DNA from: Collinsella sp.
Lineage (GTDB): Bacteria > Actinomycetota > Coriobacteriia > Coriobacteriales > Coriobacteriaceae
NCBI GenBank assembly: GCA_019419455.1
Contig: DXZW01000009.1
Location: forward strand, 58,301-122,300
Direction of reading: 5' to 3'
Length of the DNA: 64,000 nt
The notes under the pieces are model-generated. The model saw only the letters and a program-made list of their open reading frames with translations. It was not told the DNA's origin and made no database searches. Both the position numbers and the translations under genes were made by a program. Positions 53,551 to 63,332 of the stretch are shown here, in pieces. Position 1 is the first letter of the stretch; each line of letters begins with the position of its first letter.

Positions 53551-54438
53551 CTATGAGCTGGGCGCAGAGACCGGCTCCCATGCAATAAACGCCCAGCGAA
53601 CCTTACGGATATGGTCGAGCATATAGCGCCCCTGCGGCACGCCCTTGGAGCCCGGCTCACCGGCATGGGGGTTCTCAATCATGTGTTGAGCGATGTAGTC
53701 GCGCAGGCAGTCGATCTTATCCTCGTTGCCATGCTCGAGCATACGGGAAAAGTCCGCCACGCCTGCCTCAAGGCTATCGAAGGTATCGCGACGAGGCGAT
53801 TCAAAGTATGTAACCTGCGGCAACGCACCCATCTGAATGAGGATGTTGAAGGCGTACACAAAGCCATTGCTGCAGGTGACGGAGGCGCCGATAGCGTTCA
53901 TCAAGTGCAGATCATAGCGCGGGCTGGAGTTGGCGACCATCGTGACAGCACAACGCCGACGAGCCGCACGGTCAAGCTTGGCAAGCGCACCTTTTAGATC
54001 GGTCGTCGTAACCGACCGACTGGCAAAGGCAACATCCACCGCTTTCGCGACCGGTCCAACCAAATCCCAATCATCATCCCAAGCAAGCTCAAGCGGCGTA
54101 ATGCGATTCTCGAGCCCATAGTACTCAATGCCAGCATCAAGCGTGCCCAACATGGCAGGGGAAAAGTCAGCAGCAATCACAGGATGTCCAGCCTGAGCAA
54201 GCGGAATAGCAATCGACCCAGCTCCACACCCCATATCGAGCACCGACTCACCAGGCTCAATCGCCAACAGTTTTATAAAATCCCGAGCATAAGGGGCAGT
54301 CTCAAGAGGTCGAAAATGTCGAGCTCGCTTATCCCATTCAAAAGAATCATCAGCCCGATGCCGAGCGGCCTGCAGACGCATCCATTCGCCATTCCAATCC
54401 GCAGCAAGCAGCTCAGAACGAATCTCCCCATCAACCAC
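53551..54438 (-). CDS. SAM-dependent class I methyltransferase
   Basis: 295 residues from a GTG with GGAGG seven bases before, which is preferred over the 20-residue hydrophobic extension to 54498. Motif I 'VLDMGCGAGSIAIPLA' and the acidic 'IAADFSPAML' bind S-adenosylmethionine. The N-terminal 'AADWNGEWMRLQAARHRADDSFEWDKRA' is shared by a group of uncharacterised methyltransferases. The substrate is unknown. The region before it holds a very long inverted repeat. Confidence 0.85.
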   Translation of the reverse strand: MVDGEIRSELLAADWNGEWMRLQAARHRADDSFEWDKRARHFRPLETAPYARDFIKLLAIEPGESVLDMGCGAGSIAIPLAQAGHPVIAADFSPAMLGTLDAGIEYYGLENRITPLELAWDDDWDLVGPVAKAVDVAFASRSVTTTDLKGALAKLDRAARRRCAVTMVANSSPRYDLHLMNAIGASVTCSNGFVYAFNILIQMGALPQVTYFESPRRDTFDSLEAGVADFSRMLEHGNEDKIDCLRDYIAQHMIENPHAGEPGSKGVPQGRYMLDHIRKVRWAFIAWEPVSAPSS

Positions 54439-54605
54439 GGGCCAACCTCCTAGCAACAAAAAAGCGACTCCTCCCAAAAGAAGAGCCGCAACCAGCATAT
54501 ATCAGAAAAAGAACCGCTCCAACGCCAAACCGCCACACCAACCAAGGCGGGCAGAAGCGAAGCGACTGCCACTGAGCCAGAACCCAGCCAAGGTTGAGAT
54601 GTGCG

Positions 54606-54747
54606 GGAGCCCCGCCGCCGGGCGGCAGACATATAAGGTCGATCGCGAGTTCCGCACGAGCCGGAGAGCACTTAATGTGCTCTCCGTGCGAGTCAGGACT
54701 GTCCGAGCAGGCGACCTTATATGTCTGCCGCCCGGCGGCGGGGCTCC
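54606..54747. repeat. Element with perfect 36-bp inverted repeats and an inner hairpin
   Basis: Bases 54606-54641 and 54712-54747 are exact reverse complements. A second perfect 10-bp stem (cggagagcac / gtgctctccg, 54662-54686) sits at the centre. It lies between the 3' end of the DUF711 gene and the 5' end of the methyltransferase gene, both on the minus strand. It may be a small mobile element or a powerful terminator. Confidence 0.75.
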
Positions 54748-54765
54748 TCGCCTCGTATCCCTAGG

Positions 54766-56130
54766 CTAGTTCTTCAGCGAGTTCAGCGGCGCCGGGAAGC
54801 GTCCACCGCGATGGGCAAGCACGGTGCCGGCGTTGGGGTTCACCGGCATGATGGGCGCACGGCCGAACAGGCCGCCGTACTCGACGCAGTCACCCACGCC
54901 CTTGCCGATGGCGGGAATCACGCGGACGGCCGTGGTCTTGTTGTTGATGACGCCGATGGCCATCTCATCGGCGATGATGCCGGCGATGGTCTCGACCGGG
55001 GTGTCGCCGGGGATGGCGATCATGTCCAGGCCAACGGAGCACACGCAGGTCATGGCCTCGAGCTTCTCGAGCGAGAGCGCGCCGGCTTCGACGGCGGCGA
55101 TCATGCCGGCGTCCTCGGACACGGGGATGAAAGCGCCCGAGAGGCCGCCCACGCTGGAGCTGGCCATGACGCCGCCCTTCTTGACGGCATCGTTGAGCAT
55201 GGCGAGCGCGCAGGTCGTGCCCGGGCCGCCGCAGGTGCCCACGCCGATGATCTCGAGGATGCGGGCAACGGAGTCACCGATGGCAGGCGTGGGGGCCAGC
55301 GACAGGTCGACAATGCCCTTCTCGACCCCCAGGCGATGGGCGGCCTCGCGGCTCATGAGCTCGCCGGCGCGGGTGATCTTAAAGGCGGTCTGCTTAATCT
55401 TTTCGGCGACTTCCATCATCGAGGCGGAATCGGGCAGCGTCTCCAGGGCTGCGGCCATAACACCGGGGCCCGAGACGCCTACGTTGATGACGGCGTCGGC
55501 CTCGCCACCGCCGTGGACGGCGCCCGCCATAAACGGGGAGTCCTCGACCATGTTGGCAAAGCAGACAAACTTGGAAGCGCCGACGGAATCCTGGTCGGCC
55601 GTGAGTTTAGCGGCATCGATGATGGTCTGGGCCGCCATAAGCACGGCGTCCATGTTGATGCCAGCGCGCAGGCTAGCAACATTGACGCTGGAGCAGACGC
55701 GGCTGGTGGTAGCGAGCGCCTGCGGGATGGACTGGATGACGCGGCGGTCGGCGTCGCCGATGCCCTTCTGGACGAGTGCGGAGAAGCCGCCCAGGTAGTC
55801 GATGCCGAGGGTCTCGGCCGCGCGGTCGAGGGCGTGCGCGATGGGGGTGAGGTCCTCATCCTTGCAGCACGCGGCGATCTGCGCCACCGGGGTGACGGAA
55901 ACGCGCTTGTTGACAATGGGGATACCGTACTCGCGCTCGAGGTTCTCGGCGGTCTCGACCAAGTGCTCAGCCGTGTGCGTCACGTGGTCGTAGATCTTCG
56001 TGCACATGCGGTCGAGGTTCTCGTCACCGCAACCCATGAGCGAAACACCCATGGTGATGGTCCTGATGTCGAGGTTCTGTTCCTCAACCATGCCGCGGGT
56101 TTCCGCGATTTCTGCAGGCGTGATCGCCAT
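54766..56130 (-). CDS. PFL-family (DUF711/UPF0210) protein
   Basis: 454 residues, the family's usual length. 'NLDIRTITMGVSLMGC' at the start and 'GLSGAFIPVSEDAGM', 'TCVCSVGLDMIAIPGDTP' later are characteristic of UPF0210, whose fold is related to pyruvate formate-lyase-like barrels. The biochemical role is not established. GGAG before 56130 sets the start, 19 residues shorter than the longest frame. The ACT-domain gene that often precedes it is absent here; metH lies upstream instead. Confidence 0.85.
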   Translation of the reverse strand: MAITPAEIAETRGMVEEQNLDIRTITMGVSLMGCGDENLDRMCTKIYDHVTHTAEHLVETAENLEREYGIPIVNKRVSVTPVAQIAACCKDEDLTPIAHALDRAAETLGIDYLGGFSALVQKGIGDADRRVIQSIPQALATTSRVCSSVNVASLRAGINMDAVLMAAQTIIDAAKLTADQDSVGASKFVCFANMVEDSPFMAGAVHGGGEADAVINVGVSGPGVMAAALETLPDSASMMEVAEKIKQTAFKITRAGELMSREAAHRLGVEKGIVDLSLAPTPAIGDSVARILEIIGVGTCGGPGTTCALAMLNDAVKKGGVMASSSVGGLSGAFIPVSEDAGMIAAVEAGALSLEKLEAMTCVCSVGLDMIAIPGDTPVETIAGIIADEMAIGVINNKTTAVRVIPAIGKGVGDCVEYGGLFGRAPIMPVNPNAGTVLAHRGGRFPAPLNSLKN

Positions 56131-56175
56131 CCTTGCGCTCCTATCTGCCAAAACGAGCATAATCTTATCTATTCT

Positions 56176-56213
56176 AACGTGCCGCACGTGCCAAGTGGCG
56201 CGTGCGGCACGTT
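56176..56213. terminator. Hairpin between metH and the DUF711 gene
   Basis: aacgtgccgcacg / cgtgcggcacgtt stem; likely terminates the met operon on the minus strand. Confidence 0.7.
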
Positions 56214-56238
56214 TTGGTGCTCGGTTGTTTCCGTTGTG

Positions 56239-58797
56239 TTACTGCCCAAAGACCTCTTCGGCGATACGGGCGCTTTCGGCGGCGTCCTTGGCGTAGTAGT
56301 CCGCGCCGATCTGCTTGGCGTATTCGGGGGTGAGCACGGCGCCGCCCACGATGATCTTGACGCCCGGAACCTCGGCATGGAGCAGCTTGATGGTCTCCTC
56401 CATGGCGACGACGGTGGTGGTCATAAGCGCCGAGAGGCCGACGAGCTTAATGTCGCGCTCCTTGACGGTCTTGAGCACTTCCTGCGGATCGACGTCGCGG
56501 CCCAGATCAAAGACGGTATAGCCGTAGTTGTCGAGCAGCATCTTGACGATGTTCTTACCGATATCGTGGATGTCGCCCTTGACGGTGGCCACGCAGATCT
56601 TGCCCTTGTCGGCAATCTCGCCGGCGGGCATCAGGCGCTTGATGGTGTCGAAGCCCACGCGCGCGGCCTCGGCCGAGGCCATGAGTTGCGGCAAGAAGAA
56701 CTTGCCCTGGTCAAAGAGGACGCCCACCTCGTCGAGGGCGGGGATAAAGTGGTTGTTGATAAGGTCCATGGCGTCGTGGTCTGCCAGCAGACGCTCGGTC
56801 TCGGCAGCGATCTCGCCTTTGCGGCCCGAGACGACCATGCGACGGATCGGGTCGTCGTTGCCGTCGGCGCCGGCGGTGCCGGCAGCGGGCACGGTGTCGG
56901 TCGATGCGGCCTGAGCTGCTGCCGGGTTGGCGGCGATCTTATACGGATCGGTCCAGCCGGCATAGCGCTCGATGTATCCGGTCGAGCCCTCGTCCTCAAC
57001 GCTCAGGACGCGATAGCTGTAGACGGTGTCCATAAAGCGCTTGGAGCCCGGGTTCATGATGGGGGCATCGAGGCCCGCGCCAAAGGCGGCGGCCAAAAAG
57101 ACCGAACCCAGCAGCGGGCGAGCGGGCAGGCCAAAGCTGATGTTCGACACGCCGAGCGCGCATTTGACGCCCAGGCGCTCCTTGCACAGGGACATGGCGC
57201 GCAGGATCTGCTCGGCCTGGCGCTGGTTGGTCGAGGCGGTCATGACCAGGCAGTCAATGAGGATACGGTCCGGGCCGATGCCGTAGCGGGCGGCCTCGGC
57301 CACGATGCGCTCGGCGATGGCGAAGCGGGCCTCGGCGGTATCGGGGATGCCGCCTTCGTCGAGCGTAAGGCCGACGACGTTGGTGCCGTAGTGGGCAACC
57401 AGCGGAAAGATCTCATCCATGATCTGCTGTTTGCCGTTGACGGAGTTGATGATGGGCTTGCCGGCATAGCGGCGTACGGCGGCCTCGACGGCGGCGGGAT
57501 CGGTGGAGTCGATCTGCAGCGGCAACAGCGTGGAGCCTTGGAGCTGCTCGGTGGCCTGTTGGATAATCTTGACCTCGTCGATCTCGGGCAGGCCCACGTT
57601 GACGTCCAGGATGTCGGCGCCCTGCTCCTGCTGGCTGATGCCCTGGCTCACCACGTAGTCCAGATCGCCGTCGCGCAGGGCCTGCTGCAGGCGTTTTTTA
57701 CCGGTGGGGTTGATGCGCTCGCCGATGACGGCAATCTTGTGGCCGCCGCTGGGAAGGTCCACGACCGTTTGGGCGCTCGTGACCGACATGCTGGGCTTGC
57801 GGCGGCGCGTGCTGGGCGTGTGGTTGTCGATAAGCGTGCGAAGTGCCGCCATGTGCGTGGGTGTGGTGCCGCAGCATCCGCCCACGACGCTCACGCCGTC
57901 TTCGATCATGCCGGCTACGGCCTCGGCGTATTCGGGGGCCTGGATGTCGAAGACGGTGTTGCCGTCATCGTCCACGCGGGGCAGTCCCGCATTGGCCTGC
58001 ACCATAACGGGCTTGTCCGTAACGGTGAGCATACGCGCGGCGAGTCCTCGGAGCTCGGCCGGGCCCTGGCTGCAGTTGATGCCCAAAACGTCGGCGCCGA
58101 TGGCGTCGAGGGTGATGGCGGCGACCTCGGGGCTCGTGCCCAAGAAGGTGCGTCCGTCTTCCTCGAAGGTCATGGTGGCAAAGACGGGCAGGTCGGAGTT
58201 CTCGCGGCAGGCGAGGACGGCCGCCTTGATCTCGGCAAGGTCGGTCATGGTTTCGATAATAAAGAGGTCCACGCCCGCATCGACGCCGGCGCGCACTTCC
58301 TCGGCAAAGAGGTCGTAGGCCTCGTCAAAGCTGAGGGTGCCCAGGGGGCGCAGCAGCGCGCCGATTGGGCCGATATCGCCGGCGACGTAGTGGGCACCGG
58401 CTGCGCGGGCGCAGGCGACAGCGGCGGCAAAGACATCTGCCACGGTGGCGGTACCGTCGAGCTTGTGGGCGTTGGCGCCAAAGGTGTTGGCGGTGATCAC
58501 GTCGCAGCCGGCCTCGACGTATTGGCGCTGAATATCGGTAATGACCTGGGGATCCTCAAAGTTGAGCAGCTCGGGCAGAGCGCCGGCTTTCATGCCGGCC
58601 GCCTGCAGCATGGTGCCCATGCCGCCGTCGAACAGCAGGTGCCCCGTGCCCTCGATGGCGGCGCGCAGGCGATCGTCCTTAATGCGAAGGTCGTCGATCG
58701 TGCGCGTCTTGTATGCAGCGCCATTACGACGGGCAGCATCAACGGGCGCCGCCAGTGCGGCGCCGTCCAGATCGTGAGTGATAAGCGGAGTAAACAT
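56239..58797 (-). CDS. metH: Cobalamin-dependent methionine synthase, without activation domain
   Basis: 852 residues. Domains in order: homocysteine-binding barrel (about 50-340; zinc cysteines in 'GINCSQG' and 'GGCCGTTPTH'), pterin-binding barrel ('AVIGERINPTGKKRLQQAL', 'ILDVNVGLPEIDE'), cap and B12-binding domain ('GDIHDIGKNIVKMLL', with the cobalt-ligand His). The C-terminal AdoMet reactivation domain of the large E. coli form is missing and is encoded by the adjacent gene. It moves a methyl group from methyltetrahydrofolate to homocysteine. AGGAG before 58797 supports the start. Confidence 0.95.
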   Translation of the reverse strand: MFTPLITHDLDGAALAAPVDAARRNGAAYKTRTIDDLRIKDDRLRAAIEGTGHLLFDGGMGTMLQAAGMKAGALPELLNFEDPQVITDIQRQYVEAGCDVITANTFGANAHKLDGTATVADVFAAAVACARAAGAHYVAGDIGPIGALLRPLGTLSFDEAYDLFAEEVRAGVDAGVDLFIIETMTDLAEIKAAVLACRENSDLPVFATMTFEEDGRTFLGTSPEVAAITLDAIGADVLGINCSQGPAELRGLAARMLTVTDKPVMVQANAGLPRVDDDGNTVFDIQAPEYAEAVAGMIEDGVSVVGGCCGTTPTHMAALRTLIDNHTPSTRRRKPSMSVTSAQTVVDLPSGGHKIAVIGERINPTGKKRLQQALRDGDLDYVVSQGISQQEQGADILDVNVGLPEIDEVKIIQQATEQLQGSTLLPLQIDSTDPAAVEAAVRRYAGKPIINSVNGKQQIMDEIFPLVAHYGTNVVGLTLDEGGIPDTAEARFAIAERIVAEAARYGIGPDRILIDCLVMTASTNQRQAEQILRAMSLCKERLGVKCALGVSNISFGLPARPLLGSVFLAAAFGAGLDAPIMNPGSKRFMDTVYSYRVLSVEDEGSTGYIERYAGWTDPYKIAANPAAAQAASTDTVPAAGTAGADGNDDPIRRMVVSGRKGEIAAETERLLADHDAMDLINNHFIPALDEVGVLFDQGKFFLPQLMASAEAARVGFDTIKRLMPAGEIADKGKICVATVKGDIHDIGKNIVKMLLDNYGYTVFDLGRDVDPQEVLKTVKERDIKLVGLSALMTTTVVAMEETIKLLHAEVPGVKIIVGGAVLTPEYAKQIGADYYAKDAAESARIAEEVFGQ

Positions 58798-58807
58798 CAA
58801 TGAGCTC

Positions 58808-59596
58808 CTAATGGCTGGAATAGCAGGTGGTGTGGGCGGCGCGGAAGCGGCAGTGCTCGCGCATGCGGCAGATATTGCAGGTGGGGCGGCTCTGGGCATC
58901 GTGGACCTCGCCGTCAAACAGGCCGATCACCGCGGTCACGCTCTTGGTGGGCATGAGCAGGCTGGTAGGTGTGACGGTAAGCCCGATGAGCCGCGTGGCG
59001 TTGAGTGCAGCCACGATTGAGCGCTGGGCCGTAAGCGGACAGTCGCCGTAGCCGGGGCTAAAGCGCCAGTTGCCAGCGAGTCCGTGTGCCGCGGCCGCAG
59101 CCTTGACTTGCTGGTCCATCTGCTCGACAGCGGCTTCTACATAGGCAGAGCATGCGGCGTCGAGCACGGCTCCCTCCAGGGGCTGCTGGGCTCCCGTGGT
59201 GCGCAGGCGACGCTCGGCGTCCATGCCGAGGGTGCATGCCATGAGCGCGGCAAAGTGGGCGTCTTTGAGATGGCGATAGATATCGCGACCACGCAGTTCA
59301 ACGTTGGTGCCGACCAAGCGAATGCAAGGCTCGCCCTGTTCATCGACGCCCGTGGCATCGATGGCAAACACGCGGCGCACGCCACGGGGCTCAATGTCCA
59401 GTTCCAGGTGCTCAACGACAAGCTCAATACGCTGCGACAGCTCGGGTTCAATCTGCTGGCCGCCGTAGCCCAGGTAGCGCAACATCTCGGCACGATCGAC
59501 GCGGGGATGGTGGGCGGTATCGATACGATAAAGCGCCGGCGACGCAAGGTCGGCCGGCACTTCGGCAAAAGCTGTATCGATGTGTGGTTTTTCCAT
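58808..59596 (-). CDS. Stand-alone methionine synthase activation domain
   Basis: 262 residues. 'FSPGYGDCPLTAQRSI' and 'LIGLTVTPTSLLMPTKSVTAVIGL' are the core of the MetH reactivation domain, which binds AdoMet to remethylate oxidised cobalamin. The C-terminus adds a cysteine cluster 'CNICRMREHC...TTC', absent from the fused form and possibly a metal or Fe-S site. Its start overlaps the metF stop (TAATG) and metH begins ten bases after it, so the three genes form one operon. Confidence 0.88.
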   Translation of the reverse strand: MEKPHIDTAFAEVPADLASPALYRIDTAHHPRVDRAEMLRYLGYGGQQIEPELSQRIELVVEHLELDIEPRGVRRVFAIDATGVDEQGEPCIRLVGTNVELRGRDIYRHLKDAHFAALMACTLGMDAERRLRTTGAQQPLEGAVLDAACSAYVEAAVEQMDQQVKAAAAAHGLAGNWRFSPGYGDCPLTAQRSIVAALNATRLIGLTVTPTSLLMPTKSVTAVIGLFDGEVHDAQSRPTCNICRMREHCRFRAAHTTCYSSH

Positions 59597-60468
59597 TACC
59601 CTAGGCGCTCCATAATGGTTGCGGCGATCGCAGGACGATTCATAGTGTACAGGTGCAGACCGGCGGCGCCGTGCTCCTTGAGGTCGCAAAGCTGACGGGC
59701 GGCATAATCTACACCGGCTGCCTGCAGGCTCTCGGGATCGTTCTCGTACTTGGCGAGAATCTTGATGACGGGGGAGGGCAGCGATGCGCCGCACATAAAG
59801 ACCATGCGGCTGATCTGCGACTTGCCCATAAACGGCATGATGCCCGCGGTAATGGGCACGGTGATACCGGCCTTGTCGGCAAGCTCGCGAAAACGGTAGA
59901 AGCACTCGTTATCAAAGAAGAGCTGCGTCACAAAGAAGCTCGCGCCGGCGTCCTGTTTTTGCTTGAGGTGTTCGACCGAGACGTTGAGGTCCTCACAGGC
60001 AATGTGGCCCTCGGGGTAGGCTGCGGCGCCCACGCAAAAGCCGGCGTCGACGAGCTCGGGGATGAGGTCGCGGGCGTAGGCGTAGTCCGAGGCGGGCTTG
60101 TCGTCCTCGGTCGCGCCAGCGGGAAGATCACCACGCAGGGCCAGGATGTTTTCAACGCCGGCGGTGCGATACTCGTCGATCTTGGCGGCGATATCGGCGT
60201 GCGAGCGGCCCACACAGGTAAGGTGCGCCACCGAGGGTGTATCGAATTCGCTCGTAATCATATGCGCGATGGGGGCGGTGGTGGCACCGTTACCCGAGCC
60301 GCCGGCCGAGCAGGTGACCGAGACAAAGCTCGGCGAAAGCTTGCACAGATTGCCAGCCACCTCGCGAGCCGTGTCGAGGGTAAGCTCGCCCTTGGGCGGG
60401 AACATCTCAAACGAAATGGGCGCGGTGCCCTGGGATGCTGCCTGCTTAAAAACCTCGTCGACGCGCAT
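59596..60468 (-). CDS. metF: Methylenetetrahydrofolate reductase
   Basis: 290 residues. 'ISFEMFPPKGE' start, 'SVTCSAGGSGNGAT', 'HLTCVGRS' and 'LALRGDLPAG' are MetF signatures of the FAD-binding barrel. It makes the methyltetrahydrofolate used by MetH. GAGGAG six bases before the ATG at 60468 sets the start. It leads the met operon; I see no riboswitch in its leader. Confidence 0.95.
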   Translation of the reverse strand: MRVDEVFKQAASQGTAPISFEMFPPKGELTLDTAREVAGNLCKLSPSFVSVTCSAGGSGNGATTAPIAHMITSEFDTPSVAHLTCVGRSHADIAAKIDEYRTAGVENILALRGDLPAGATEDDKPASDYAYARDLIPELVDAGFCVGAAAYPEGHIACEDLNVSVEHLKQKQDAGASFFVTQLFFDNECFYRFRELADKAGITVPITAGIMPFMGKSQISRMVFMCGASLPSPVIKILAKYENDPESLQAAGVDYAARQLCDLKEHGAAGLHLYTMNRPAIAATIMERLG

Positions 60469-60607
60469 ATCGTGCTCCTCTAGATACGTAATAGTGTGAT
60501 GTGTTGTAAGGATTCTACAGCACCACTGTGTCACGGTGGAGTTTCACTCGCTATTTGGGGATACCAATCAAAGATGCCCTACTATCGGCATTTCCTATAA
60601 CAGGGCG

Positions 60608-60683
60608 GTCAATCTAGGATGGGGCTATAAAGACTGGTATCTGATGCGAAATACCAGTTAATAGAGCCCCATCCCAAATTGAC
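60608..60683. repeat. Nested inverted-repeat element between metF and the type III synthetase
   Basis: Three stems nest: gtcaat/attgac, ggatggggctat/atagagccccatcc (one bulge) and actggtat/ataccagt. It lies in the divergent 426-base gap (60469-60894), where no gene is seen. Confidence 0.6.
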
Positions 60684-60799
60684 TACCCTTAAACCATGGG
60701 GAGAGGTCTGCAATTTATACAGTTGATTGGCTGTTGAGGGCGGCAACGCCGCCGCGATGCGGTAACCTCATTGATTGGTTTCGTGACAGCAACATAACG

Positions 60800-60815
60800 G
60801 TAATGTTGCGGAAAC
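60800..60815 (+). promoter_or_regulatory. GlnR-box-like site upstream of the type III glutamine synthetase
   Basis: GTAAT-gttgcg-GAAAC has the same layout as the site at 3809-3824 (shared TGCGGAAAC). A further GTGAC lies at 60783-60787. Confidence 0.55.
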
Positions 60816-60894
60816 ACGACGAGCCTAATCTATGACTCGTTCGTTAGTAATCAACACCGCTTCTCACGCGGTGCCGATACGAAGGGAGTTCCGT

Positions 60895-62982
<2,088 letters not shown>

Positions 62983-63011
62983 GGCGTAACTGACATATCG
63001 TCACGGTATTG

Positions 63012-63050
63012 AGCCGGGGTCCGCATCGCGCGGGCCCCGGCTATTTGTTT
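63012..63050 (+). terminator. Terminator of the type III glutamine synthetase gene
   Basis: agccgggg...ccccggct stem followed by ATTTGTTT. Confidence 0.85.
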
Positions 63051-63080
63051 GCGAAGGACGCTTTGGAGTCCGTTTTGCCG

Positions 63081-63130
63081 CCGATTTGCCGGGATCCGCA
63101 CCCTGTCGGGTTCGAATCCCGGCAAATCGG
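63081..63130. other. tRNA-like hairpin lacking D and anticodon arms
   Basis: Perfect 15-bp inverted repeat (ccgatttgccgggat / atcccggcaaatcgg). The right side reads as a T-arm (cgggttcgaatcccg) followed by an acceptor strand pairing with the left, as in a tRNA whose middle has been deleted. No CCA follows. Confidence 0.55.
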
Positions 63131-63133
63131 TAG

Positions 63134-63166
63134 CAAAAAGCCCGCTACCGAATTGGTAACGGGCTT
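63134..63166 (-). terminator. Terminator of tRNA-Glu
   Basis: On the minus strand aagcccgtt...cgggctt forms a stem followed by a T-run. Confidence 0.85.
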
Positions 63167-63177
63167 CTCAGATTCTG

Positions 63178-63254
63178 TGGTGCCCCCAGCGGGATTCGAA
63201 CCCGCGATATCCACCTTGAAAGGGTGGCGTCCTTGGCCGCTAGACGATGGGGAC
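63178..63254 (-). tRNA. tRNA-Glu (anticodon UUC)
   Basis: Minus-strand cloverleaf: acceptor GTCCCCA/TGGGGGC, anticodon loop CTTTCAA giving UUC between CCACC and GGTGG, T-loop TTCGAAT, encoded CCA. Confidence 0.97.
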
Positions 63255-63314
63255 AGCGGGAAAGAGTATAGCAGACTTTTTTGCCGGCGCGTATATCGAT
63301 GACAAACTGGAAAA

Positions 63315-63332
63315 CCACCACAAAGGGGACAG
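63315..63332. repeat. Family A repeat cut by an insertion
   Basis: ccaccacaaaggggacag matches the left arm and core of the other A copies, then stops where IS-type sequence begins at 63333. Confidence 0.75.

Noticed and set aside
54721..58803. A 1,360-residue open frame on the plus strand
   Set aside because: It is antisense to the DUF711 and metH genes, which have clear family motifs; its protein is rich in Gly/Ala/His/Asp as expected of a high-GC shadow frame.
60469..60607. SAM or cobalamin riboswitch before metF
   Set aside because: I see none of the conserved core sequences, only a weak hairpin.
63081..63130. A functional tRNA gene
   Set aside because: No room for D and anticodon arms and no CCA; only acceptor and T-arm features remain.
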